Source: an uncultured Coriobacteriales bacterium (GTDB taxonomy: Bacteria; Actinomycetota; Coriobacteriia; Coriobacteriales; UMGS124). Taken from it: 64,000 nucleotides of DNA. The notes beneath the pieces were generated by a model that saw nothing but the letters and a program-made list of their open reading frames with translations, made no database searches and was not told the DNA's origin. Positions 8,732 through 16,512 of the stretch are shown here, in pieces; positions within the stretch are counted from its first letter, which is position 1; each line of letters starts with the position of its first letter. The translations under genes and the position numbers were made by a program. The stretch lies in assembly GCA_934636245.1 (NCBI GenBank), contig CAKUAI010000016.1:1-64000 (forward strand). Reading direction: 5' to 3'.

Positions 8732-10687
8732 ATGAAGCAAGCACAGGTTGTCAGCGAGCTTTTCAAGGTGCGCGGCGCTATTCCGCTGCCCGCCGTCATG
8801 ACGCGTCGCGGCTTTGTCGCCGGCGCTGGCGCCGCCGTTGCGGCCGCCACCATGGCCGGCACGGCGCTCGCCGATCAGGCTCCTGCAGGCGCTCCCGAGG
8901 CGGGTGCAGCCGAGGCTGCCCCGACTGCCGCCGGCATGCAGTTCACCGGCAACGAGGGCAAGACGATGGGCGAGGTGCTCGGCGCCGGCTGGCTCGGCGA
9001 GGAGCCCGAGATCACCGACATTGCCCAGACGCTCACGGCTCATATCGTCGTGTGCGGCGCCGGCCACGCTGGTACGGCCGTTGCCCGTCGTGCCGCCGAG
9101 CTCGGCTCCGACGTCATCGTCGTTGACCCGCAGTCCGAGGAGTACTTCATGGTCCTCGGCAACGACGTGGGACACCTCAACTCCTCCTGGCAGATGGACG
9201 TGAACGGCGTGCCTCGATATGACGAGACCGAGTTCATGAACGAGTACCAGATCTACGGCGCCGGTCGCGCCAACCCCAAGTACGTGCGCGACTTTGCCTA
9301 CCGTTCCGGCGAGGCCTTCGACTGGTTCATCGACGGCTTCACCGATGAGGAGAAGGCCGACATCATCTGCCTCAACTGGCCCGTTGTGGACGGCTACAAC
9401 TACAGGAAGGGCATCTTCACCTCTTACGTGGGCACCCCCAACTTCGGTGGCTCCGTGGGCCTGCAGGAGGCCGTGCTGCGCAGCCAGCAGAAGGCCAAGG
9501 ACGCCGGCGCTCAGTTCCTGTATGAGACCAAGGCCGTGCGTCTGGTGCACAGCGACGACAACACCGAGGTCACGGGCGTTATCTGCGAGGCTGCGGACGG
9601 CTCCTACATCGAGATCGACGCCGACGCCGTCGTTCTTGCCTGCGGCGACATCGGTGCGAACAGCCAGATGTACAACGCCATTTGCGCTGAGAACTACGCC
9701 CTGGGCGAGTACAGGGACTGCTCGGCCATGTCTGGCCGCGACGGCAGCGGCATCGCGATGGCCATGCGCATCGGTGCCAAGGTCGAGATCGGCACCGGCG
9801 GTGACATGGGCAGCCATGCCGCCTTCCCGATGAGCCCGATGGAGGGCGCTGAGACCATCTGGCTCAACAAGTACGGCAAGCGTTTCTGCAACGAGGCTTA
9901 CGGCGGCCCGCTGCTCTCCGGCTGCGCCGTTGCGCGCCAGCCTGGCGACATCATCTACAGCGTGTGGGATTCCGACTGGAAGACCGTGCTGCTCAACCAG
10001 ATCGCCGGCCACCTCGCGCTGAAGAACTGGGACGAGGCTTCCGTCGACAAGATCGGCGAGTACATGGAGGCCGCGCAGGGCACCGGCGCCGAGGGCGACG
10101 ACACGTCCGGCAAGTACCTCTACTGCGCCGACACCCTGGAGGAGCTGTTTTCCTACATGGGCATGGAGGAGGGCGTCGCCAAGAACGCCATCGCCGAGAT
10201 CGAGGCTTGGAACGCCGCGCGTGAGGCCGGCGTCGACGAGGAGTTCGGCCGCGACCCCGAGATGCTGTGGCCCATCGCCACGCCCCCGTTCTACGGCTTT
10301 GTCGGCTCCAAGCGCGTGGGCGGCGGCTCGCTCGTTGCCACGTCCGGCCTGCTCTGCACCGGTGACCAGCAGGTTCAGGGCCAGGGCTTCGAGCCCATCA
10401 AGGGCCTCTATGCCTGCGGCAACACCTGCGGCGGCCGTTTCCCCATGGGCTACAACGGCATCATGAACGGTGTCTCCATCGGCATGTGCCTCACACTGGG
10501 CTACACGCTGGGCGAGTTCCTGGCCACGGGCGACCTTGACGAGGCCACCACGCTGGGCAAGAACAACGCCGAGCCCAAGCAGTCCGACAAGGGCGGCATG
10601 GGCCCGATGCCCGGCGGCGACGCCGAGGGCGAGGACGCTGCCGCCGAAGGCGAGGCCCCTGCTGGCGAGGCTGTGCCCGAGAAGTAA
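8732..10687 (+). CDS. Tat-exported FAD-dependent fumarate-reductase-like flavoprotein
   Basis: The 651-residue product has a twin-arginine signal (TRRGFVAGAG at about 23-32, cleavage after ALA), the FAD-binding motif VVCGAGHAGTAVARRA (about 105-120), the conserved NKYGKRFCNEA stretch and a C-terminal FAD site with FPMGYNGIMNGVSIGMCL. The last ~30 residues are a Gly/Pro/Glu/Ala-rich tail. This is the FAD_binding_2 family (fumarate and urocanate reductases and relatives), which reduces activated double bonds as a terminal respiratory step. No heme (CxxCH) or FMN-binding domain is present, so a separate membrane electron donor is needed and none is encoded nearby. The start follows GAAAGGG with good spacing; an upstream extension of the frame lacks a site. 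A divergent membrane LuxR protein probably controls it. The substrate cannot be predicted. Confidence 0.88.
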   Translation: MKQAQVVSELFKVRGAIPLPAVMTRRGFVAGAGAAVAAATMAGTALADQAPAGAPEAGAAEAAPTAAGMQFTGNEGKTMGEVLGAGWLGEEPEITDIAQTLTAHIVVCGAGHAGTAVARRAAELGSDVIVVDPQSEEYFMVLGNDVGHLNSSWQMDVNGVPRYDETEFMNEYQIYGAGRANPKYVRDFAYRSGEAFDWFIDGFTDEEKADIICLNWPVVDGYNYRKGIFTSYVGTPNFGGSVGLQEAVLRSQQKAKDAGAQFLYETKAVRLVHSDDNTEVTGVICEAADGSYIEIDADAVVLACGDIGANSQMYNAICAENYALGEYRDCSAMSGRDGSGIAMAMRIGAKVEIGTGGDMGSHAAFPMSPMEGAETIWLNKYGKRFCNEAYGGPLLSGCAVARQPGDIIYSVWDSDWKTVLLNQIAGHLALKNWDEASVDKIGEYMEAAQGTGAEGDDTSGKYLYCADTLEELFSYMGMEEGVAKNAIAEIEAWNAAREAGVDEEFGRDPEMLWPIATPPFYGFVGSKRVGGGSLVATSGLLCTGDQQVQGQGFEPIKGLYACGNTCGGRFPMGYNGIMNGVSIGMCLTLGYTLGEFLATGDLDEATTLGKNNAEPKQSDKGGMGPMPGGDAEGEDAAAEGEAPAGEAVPEK

Positions 10688-10976
10688 GGCCTGCTAGCTG
10701 CGCGTTGGGCGTGGGCGCAAGGGTGGTCGTAGTCGGAACTCGGTTCGACGCGTCTCTCATGCCCAATGCACCTTTCGTGCCCGGCTTGTGAGCCATACCA
10801 GGCGTGGTTGCCGATGCGCCCCCGCGCCCGATGCGCCCGTCGTGCCCGTGAGTTCGGCTGGCACGTCGATGCGCTGGTCATGCGTCCCAGGTAGTAACTT
10901 GCCCTGCTGTGGACATGCCAGTTCGGCAAGGGTGCCCTGCTAATTGCTCACCGCATGCGTCGCATCTTTTCACTCC
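10688..10976. other. Intergenic region without recognisable gene
   Basis: About 290 GC-rich bases after the flavoprotein gene show short imperfect repeats of GATGCGCCC/CGTGCCC type. No coding frame with a ribosome binding site or family resemblance was found. Confidence 0.5.
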
Positions 10977-11013
10977 AAGGCCCGGCCGCCCGAAAAGGAC
11001 GGCTGGGCTTTTT
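10977..11013 (+). terminator. Terminator-like hairpin
   Basis: AGGCCCGGCCGCCC pairs imperfectly with GGACGGCTGGGCT around a GAAAA loop, followed by TTTTTG. It lies between the flavoprotein and NUDIX genes and probably ends the upstream transcript. Confidence 0.65.
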
Positions 11014-11140
11014 GCTGCCTCGCGCACGAACCCTGCGATTCTCCTTGGGGTTTTCGAAGCAAGATCTTGCGACTCTGTGGGCCCGGCGATAATGATCCAT
11101 GCGCGTATACGGCATGGTTTTGCTTCGAGGGGGACGGCAC

Positions 11141-11533
11141 GTGAAGTCGATCAAGGTTGCGGCGGCGGTCATTTGCGACGGCGACAGGATTTTGAGCTGC
11201 CAGCGCTCCTACGGCGAGTTCAAAGACGGCTGGGAGTTCCCCGGCGGCAAGCTCGAGCCCGGCGAGACCGCCGAGCAGGCGGCCGTGCGCGAGCTGCGCG
11301 AGGAGCTCGGCGTCACCATCGGCGACCTTGAGCATCTCTGCACCGTCGAATACGACTACGACACCTTCCATCTCTCCATGGAGTGCTTTGCCTGCAAGAT
11401 TGTAGCGGGCACCATCGAGGAGCGCGTCCACGAGAACATGGCCTGGCTCGATGTCGCCCACCTGTGGGACGTCGACTGGCTCCCTGCCGACGTCGAGGTC
11501 GTCAAGCAGCTCGAGCAGCGCCTTGCAGGCTAG
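11141..11533 (+). CDS. NUDIX hydrolase, 8-oxo-dGTP diphosphatase (MutT) type
   Basis: The 130-residue protein contains a complete Nudix box at about 34-57 (G-x5-E-x7-REL-x-EE-x-G, seen as GGKLEPGETAE then VRELREELG). The start VAAAVICDGDRILSCQR, WEFPGGK and length match the MutT/CTP-pyrophosphohydrolase group that hydrolyses oxidised dGTP to limit mutation. The GTG at 11141 was chosen because GAGGGGG precedes it by seven bases and the product then matches the family length; the ATG at 11099 would add 14 unconserved residues. It stands alone, not obviously in an operon. Confidence 0.88.
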   Translation: MKSIKVAAAVICDGDRILSCQRSYGEFKDGWEFPGGKLEPGETAEQAAVRELREELGVTIGDLEHLCTVEYDYDTFHLSMECFACKIVAGTIEERVHENMAWLDVAHLWDVDWLPADVEVVKQLEQRLAG

Positions 11534-11629
11534 GCGAGGGGGCCTGCGGGGATGAGGCTGAGCGAGTAATTAAGGATTGTGCGCAAGTTAAGAAGAGTTA
11601 ACTAAAAATGACTTTGTAGTTTACTTTAG

Positions 11630-11658
11630 TTGACACTAGGCTGAGAAGTTAGTAATCT
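11630..11658 (+). promoter_or_regulatory. Promoter (TTGACA, 17 bases, TAATCT)
   Basis: A perfect -35 hexamer TTGACA (11630-11635) and a -10 TAATCT (11653-11658) are separated by exactly 17 bases inside an AT-rich island in otherwise GC-rich sequence. No coding sequence follows; the candidate structured RNA does. Confidence 0.6.
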
Positions 11659-11664
11659 ATAACT

Positions 11665-11855
11665 AGTCGCAAGGAGCGAGCGCCTAAGCAAGAAACACCC
11701 GGCAGCCTCGCAACCAGCGCTTCGAACGCCTCCCTCTCCTTGGGCCCGGGTTTTCCGCCCGGGCCCGTCCCAAGGGAAAGGCGACCTAACCAAGCCTCCC
11801 TCTCCTTTGAGGCCCCGGACTCCCATCCGGGGCCTCGTCCCGTTTGAGGGCATGC
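11665..11855 (+). ncRNA. Candidate small RNA with two C-rich (anti-Shine-Dalgarno-like) hairpin units
   Basis: Downstream of a near-consensus promoter are two similar units 66 bases apart (11728 and 11794). Each has GCCTCCCTCTCCTT, then a GC hairpin, then GTCCC. The hairpin stems differ in sequence but both pair perfectly: GGGCCCGGG/CCCGGGCCC in the first, GAGGCCCCGG/CCGGGGCCTC in the second. That is compensatory change expected of a selected RNA structure. The CCUCC-containing segments could pair with Shine-Dalgarno sequences. No strong T-tract terminator was found, so the 3' end is a guess. Confidence 0.45.
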
Positions 11856-12056
11856 CGACGACTCGCCAGGCATCACATGGGACACAAAGCACAAGTTGTT
11901 GTGTCCGAGTGGCGCAAAGCCCGAGTTGTGGCTGCTTGTTTTTCACGGTGACGCGGGGCTCGCGCGATGGATTCCGGGCCGCGCCCGGAGGTGAACAGGG
12001 TTGCCGCCCTCTCCTTGACCTCTCTGTCGTGCCTGCACCTCAGGTCGACGGACATG

Positions 12057-12110
12057 AAAAAGCCTCCCATTCCTCGGACTTTACTTTCCTTGTCCAAGAA
12101 ATGGGAGGCA
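12057..12110 (-). terminator. Terminator after the minus-strand flavoprotein gene
   Basis: Read on the minus strand, GCCTCCCATTTCTTGGAC pairs with GTCCGAGGAATGGGAGGC and is followed by TTTTT. It lies about 110 bases beyond the stop codon at 12219. Confidence 0.7.
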
Positions 12111-12218
12111 GTTCAGGGCCGGAACCGGGCTCTTTGCGCGTTAAGCTCGCCTATCTCGCCTGCAATTGACTCACCCTGCTCGGGTCTTTTCCGCTCGCGA
12201 TTGGCTTGCCTTGCCTGC

Positions 12219-13820
12219 TTACAGCGCGGCGACGTACTTGCCGCACACATAGCCGGCGGTGTAGCAGCGGCCCAGGCTGAGGCCGTACACGGTCAGCGGG
12301 TAGTCCACGCCGCCGTAGAAATGGCCCGCGCAGTTGCCGATGGCGAAGAGGCCCTCGATGGGCGCGCCCTCGGGCGTGAGGCACTGGTTGTTCTCGTCAA
12401 CGTCAACGCCCGAGCATAGGGCGGAGATGCGCACGTGACGGTGGATGCCGTAGAACGGCGGGTTCTTCACGGGCAGCAGGTAAGCCGGGTCCTTGCCGAA
12501 GTCGTCATCGGAGCCCTTGTCGCACAGCTCGTTGTAGCGCTCAACGCTGGCGCTCAGGGTTGCAGGGTCGATGCCGAGCTTCTCGGCCAGCTCTTCGATG
12601 GTGTCGGCGACATAGGTGTTGACGAGACCGGGGAACACACCTTCCTTGTCGCCGTCGTCTTCGGGCATGTAGTTCTTAAGGCCGTCGGGGTCGACGAGCT
12701 TGCCCTTCCAGTCTGCCGCGCCGGTCATGTAGTCGCCGTCGAAGACCTGGGTGTACCAGCCGCAGTCCTCAGGGCCGCGCAGCAGGCAGTTCATGAGCGA
12801 CATGGGGGTCGTCTCGTCGCAGAAACGCTTGCCGTCGTCCTTGACCGCCATAAAGGGCATGTCGCACATGGAAGCGGGGCCCGCATCGAAGTCGTGCAGC
12901 ATCTTGGTGTGGTTGAGGTCCTCAATCTTGCCGCCGGCCCACACGACCATCTTGTGGCCGTCGCCGGTCTTGTTGAACTGCTTGCGCTCGAGGTTCTTGA
13001 GGTCGGGCAGGTAGTAGGAGCACATGTCAAGATCGTTCTGATAGTCGCCGGTGGCCACAATGACGCCCTTGGCGGCGTTGAACTGGATGTACTTGCCGTC
13101 TTTGTCCTGGGCGATGACACCGGTGACCTTGCCGTTGTCGCACACGAGCTGCTGGGCGGGCGTCTCGTAGAAGATTTCGGCACCCTCTTTCTCGGCCACG
13201 CCAGCCAGGGCAATCATGCCGTCGCCCGTGTTGTAAGGCTTGGGGCCGAAGAACGAGGTGACGTAGTTCATCTTGTAGCCGTTGATCTCAACGATGGCTC
13301 CCTGCTGCGCGTTGCCCTGGTCGATGACCTGGGCGCCGCCCTCCTGCGCCTTGGCGATGACCCACTTGACAGCCTCGCCGGAGTTCCAGGCCCAGTTCGC
13401 GAGCATCTTGCGGTCGGGACGGTAGGCGTTCTCTTTCATCTCGAGGGAGACGAGGGCCTCGACGCCGGCAGGGTCAGAGTTCTCGAGGTCGATGCCGGTA
13501 CCGGAGTTGCCCTGCGAGACTGCAGTGGCCTCCTTCTGGAGGAGGGCGACCTTTGCGCCGGCCTCAAGGGCAGACAGGGCGGCGGGCACGCCGGCGGCAC
13601 CGGCGCCCACGACCACGACGTCGTAGTCCCTCGTCTCGGCAATCTGGTCGGTGGGGATGGGTGCGGGTGCGGCCAGGAAGGCGGGCTGAGCCACCTCGGC
13701 GACAAACTCGGGTCCCGTGGCCGCCTGTGCGGTGCACACGTTGGCCATGCTTGCGACGGCGGCTCCTGCGGCCACCACGCCAGTGGTCTTCAACAGGTCT
13801 CGACGCGAAATGCTTTCCAT
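12219..13820 (-). CDS. Tat-exported FAD-dependent fumarate-reductase-like flavoprotein
   Basis: The 533-residue protein starts with a twin-arginine signal (SISRRDLLKT, hydrophobic stretch to about 30). The FAD motif VVVVGAGAAGVPAALSA lies at about 62-80, KDDGKRFCDE in the middle and a C-terminal FAD site with GHFYGGVDYPLT. It belongs to the same FAD_binding_2 reductase family as the products at 8732 and 18380 but is clearly divergent, so a different substrate is likely. The start has a strong AAGGAGG site; a short upstream extension of the frame lacks one. A membrane LuxR gene starts divergently 253 bases away and is the probable regulator. TACCAGGT in the shared region (13938) resembles the dyad upstream of 8732. 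Confidence 0.88.
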   Translation of the reverse strand: MESISRRDLLKTTGVVAAGAAVASMANVCTAQAATGPEFVAEVAQPAFLAAPAPIPTDQIAETRDYDVVVVGAGAAGVPAALSALEAGAKVALLQKEATAVSQGNSGTGIDLENSDPAGVEALVSLEMKENAYRPDRKMLANWAWNSGEAVKWVIAKAQEGGAQVIDQGNAQQGAIVEINGYKMNYVTSFFGPKPYNTGDGMIALAGVAEKEGAEIFYETPAQQLVCDNGKVTGVIAQDKDGKYIQFNAAKGVIVATGDYQNDLDMCSYYLPDLKNLERKQFNKTGDGHKMVVWAGGKIEDLNHTKMLHDFDAGPASMCDMPFMAVKDDGKRFCDETTPMSLMNCLLRGPEDCGWYTQVFDGDYMTGAADWKGKLVDPDGLKNYMPEDDGDKEGVFPGLVNTYVADTIEELAEKLGIDPATLSASVERYNELCDKGSDDDFGKDPAYLLPVKNPPFYGIHRHVRISALCSGVDVDENNQCLTPEGAPIEGLFAIGNCAGHFYGGVDYPLTVYGLSLGRCYTAGYVCGKYVAAL

Positions 13821-13937
13821 GTTTGTTCCTCCTTGAAACGGCTGATTACATGCTGGCATAACGTTGTCTCGCTTGGGCGCGGGTCGCCTTGTGCACCAGG
13901 CCCCGCGGCGTTGAGGCGAGTCTGACTCTATGATTCG

Positions 13938-13945
13938 TACCAGGT
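13938..13945. promoter_or_regulatory. TACCAGGT, candidate regulatory half-dyad
   Basis: The complement, ACCTGGTA, matches the core of the candidate operator at 8564. It is located between a flavoprotein gene and its divergent LuxR gene. The assignment is by analogy only. Confidence 0.25.
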
Positions 13946-14073
13946 CAAATGCAATAACCGTCTCAATAACCCACCCCTTGGGACAAAATAACCCGAGCTC
14001 CGCATTTCCGCTAGAAAGCTGGTTGATATAGTGTTGTGGTTGCGAACGTTGACAAAGAAGCCGGGGGTATGGG

Positions 14074-15516
14074 ATGGAAAAAGAGGAAGGCGGGCTCGGC
14101 GGATTTGCACGTCGCGTGGTGCGGGAGATGCCGCGGGTGCCGCTGCCGTTCCTGGGCTTGGGCGTCTACAGGGCGTGGATTGAGATCGCCTTCGTTGGCT
14201 CGTTTGTCGATTATCCCACCCAACACATGGCGGGCCACAACGCCTTTGATGTGGCGATGATCGCGACGATGTTTCTGCTCGCTTTTTTCGCCCCGCGCGT
14301 CACTCCCTTGCATGACCGCCGCGGGCTTGCTTGGACGGCGATTGCCGCCCTTGTTGTGGCAACGGCGGGCAGCTACTTCACCGTTTGGTTTCCCGGCATT
14401 GCGATGATGTTTGCGTGGCCCTGTGCGATTCTGGGCGGTGCGGGCATCGCGGTGCTCATTCTCTTATGGAGCGAGCTTTACGGCCAGCTTGCGCCGGTGC
14501 GCATCTGCCTGTACTACGCCGTCTCGCTGGTTGTGGGCGCGCTCGTCATCTTGGTATATCGCGGGTTTATGCTCCCTTGGCTGCCTGCCATGACCTGTCT
14601 GCTCCCGATAGTCTCCCTTGCGATGCTGCGCAGCTGTTACGACGGCCTGGACGCGCGGCCTGTCGCGGCCCCTCCTTCGGCGTTCACGTTTCCTATCAAG
14701 CCCGTCGCGGTCGTTGCGGTGTACTCGTTTGCCTTTGGCCTGCAAGAGTCGACCGCCTACGCGAGCTGGGGCCCGCACTCTTCACCCGGGATGGCGGTGT
14801 GCGCCCTCGCCGTGGCTCTCCTCATCGTCTTGTTGCCGCGCGGTGCGGCCTTTGAGTCAATCTACGGCACGTGGCTTCCCCTGCTTTCGGCGGCATTTCT
14901 TGTGCTGCCTGCGCTTGGGTTCATGGACGACGGGCTCACGGGCTTCTGCGCGAATTTCGGCTACGCGGCCAGCGAGATCTTCGTGATGACGATGATGGGG
15001 TCGCTCTCGTTTCACTATGGGGTCTCAGCCGTGTGGCTCTTCGGCATCGAGCGTGGCGTTCGGGCCATGGCTATGGTGGCCGGCAGGCTCATCGACTCTG
15101 CGGCCGTGTCTGTGGGCGTGAGCGTGGCTCCGCTTGTGGTGCTCGCCGTTCTTGCCGCCACGTTCATGGTGGCTACCGAGCGCCATGTGAGTTCACCATG
15201 GGGCGTGCAGGTGCGCGATGACCAGGAAAGCGAGGAGGCGCGGCAGGCCGCTCGCCGTACCGCCCTCGTGCATCGCTGCATCGAGTTGGGATCTCAGCAG
15301 GGACTTTCGCAGCGCGAGGAGGAAGTGCTGCTGCTCTTGGCTGAGGGTAAGTCGGCCGGCGACATTGCCCGTGAGCTTCTTGTGGCAAACGGCACGGTAA
15401 AAGCCCACGTCGGGCATATCTACCAAAAGCTTGACGTTCATTCTCGCGAGGAGCTGTTCGAGCTCATGGGAGTGGTGGGGGTTGGAGAAGATGCCGCGCC
15501 CATGCCCCGTGCGTAG
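14074..15516 (+). CDS. Membrane-bound LuxR-family transcriptional regulator
   Basis: The protein of 480 residues has about twelve hydrophobic segments up to about residue 370 and a LuxR helix-turn-helix at about 410-472 (LSQREEEVLLLLAEG, IARELLVANGTVKAHVGHIY, SREELFEL). It is divergent from the Tat flavoprotein gene starting at 13820, its presumed target. The ATG at 14074 follows a G-rich stretch (GGGGGTATGGG) that can serve as a weak ribosome binding site. The membrane domain probably senses the reductase substrate or a related compound, as assumed for this family; no ligand can be named. Confidence 0.87.
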   Translation: MEKEEGGLGGFARRVVREMPRVPLPFLGLGVYRAWIEIAFVGSFVDYPTQHMAGHNAFDVAMIATMFLLAFFAPRVTPLHDRRGLAWTAIAALVVATAGSYFTVWFPGIAMMFAWPCAILGGAGIAVLILLWSELYGQLAPVRICLYYAVSLVVGALVILVYRGFMLPWLPAMTCLLPIVSLAMLRSCYDGLDARPVAAPPSAFTFPIKPVAVVAVYSFAFGLQESTAYASWGPHSSPGMAVCALAVALLIVLLPRGAAFESIYGTWLPLLSAAFLVLPALGFMDDGLTGFCANFGYAASEIFVMTMMGSLSFHYGVSAVWLFGIERGVRAMAMVAGRLIDSAAVSVGVSVAPLVVLAVLAATFMVATERHVSSPWGVQVRDDQESEEARQAARRTALVHRCIELGSQQGLSQREEEVLLLLAEGKSAGDIARELLVANGTVKAHVGHIYQKLDVHSREELFELMGVVGVGEDAAPMPRA

Positions 15517-15667
15517 GGTTGGGGCTGTGCTGCACGGCGACGTCTCCATGTCGGAGGAGGCTGCGCCTCGTGCGCAGGGTGGAAGCCCGGCTCGCGAGGC
15601 ATTTTGTTTGCGGTCTGGCAGTCGTACCCTGTGCGTGAAGACGGCGTGCGAAAAGTTTTGGGTGACC

Positions 15668-15718
15668 TGTCGACTATAGAGGACAAAAAGTGTAGGTATC
15701 TGTCGACTATAGAAGACA
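15668..15718. repeat. Two palindromic 18-mers, 33 bases apart (TGTCNNCTATAGNNGACA)
   Basis: TGTCGACTATAGAGGACA (15668-15685) and TGTCGACTATAGAAGACA (15701-15718) are interrupted palindromes with the same spacing as the three copies before the AAA ATPase gene at 20764. No gene follows here. Confidence 0.8.
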
Positions 15719-15744
15719 GATTGCGCGTGAAGGAACTTCCCAGC

Positions 15745-15978
15745 GGCAGCAAAACGAGTTTCGGAGTAATGGTTTTGGTTTGGACGGGTGTCGGCTATTC
15801 ACTTTTGGATGTTTGAGGCTGTAGAAAGAGGTCTGAATCGTCATTTTGGCCTAAATTTAGGGCTTCCGCCCTTCCAGAAGGGGCGTGAGGACGGTTTCAT
15901 GGCGATTCAACTACTCCGAAACTGATTTCGCTGCCAACGCGGTGACTTTTACTACTCCGAAACTCAATTGGTTGCCAA
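15745..15978. repeat. Three copies of a repeat ending TTTCGGAGTAG
   Basis: GGCAGCAAAACGAG then TTTCGGAGTA (15745-15768) is followed by two inverted copies, CTACTCCGAAACTGATTTCG (from 15911) and CTACTCCGAAACTCAATTGG (from 15952), 41 bases apart. The same repeat occurs once at 22151-22177, shortly after the AAA ATPase gene. Confidence 0.7.
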
Positions 15979-16012
15979 TGAGGCGGGGGCCCTGGGACCC
16001 TGCTTGCGGCTG

Positions 16013-16274
16013 TGCGCTGTTTTGGCGAGATGCTTCCGCAAAATCGGGGTTCTCCAGCCGCTTGTTTGTGTCTCGAGCCGTGACAAGGGGGCAAAATTCG
16101 GCGCACTGAGGGGAAGCGAGCTGAGGAAACCACCCGCTATTCATAAAATGCCTGGTAGATTTGGTGCTGATTCTCGATTCCGAAATCGCCCCGTGTTGCA
16201 GTCCCTGTCCTACCGCGCGCACCTGCGGTTGGAGAACCCCCAAAATGCGGAAACACCTCCCAATTTTCCCGCGA
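16013..16274. repeat. Non-coding element with inverted arms, copy 1
   Basis: Left arm 16013-16055 and right arm 16231-16274 are imperfect inverted repeats (about 43 bases, GGAGAACCCC...GCGGAA...TTTTCCCGCG type). Between them is AAAATGCCTGGTAGAT (16145-16160). A second element at 22295-22556 has the same order and almost the same spacing. The remaining sequence from 15517 to 16512 holds no gene I can support. Confidence 0.6.
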
Positions 16275-16512
16275 TGCGGCCGGATGCGCTATACCTGCAT
16301 TCGAAAAAGGCTGCCGCGTGGTTGAGCGCTCCAAGCCTGCGCATGCAAGAGGCTGCCGTGTGTCTCGCGAGGCAGGGGCTTTCGGGCAACTGCCGCGCTT
16401 GCGCAATGCGTGCAAGCAACGGTCGCGTGTTCATGACGTCGGTTATCATAAGCTTGCATGGCTAATGGGCCCGCAGATGTGTTTCTGCGGTGAGGCGAGC
16501 GGTGGGGGCGTA

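Noticed and set aside
11626..11946. Minus-strand frame of 106 codons across the candidate small RNA
   Set aside because: The repeated Gly/Pro/Lys/Glu-rich peptide is a by-product of the repeated hairpins; no start signal was found.
12435..13925. Plus-strand frame opposite the Tat flavoprotein
   Set aside because: Antisense shadow rich in Val/Gly/His/Leu.
15668..15718. CRISPR-like array of 18-base repeats with 15-base spacers (also 20658-20741)
   Set aside because: Only two or three units, each repeat is itself a palindrome, one is inverted and no cas genes are near. An operator array is a better reading.
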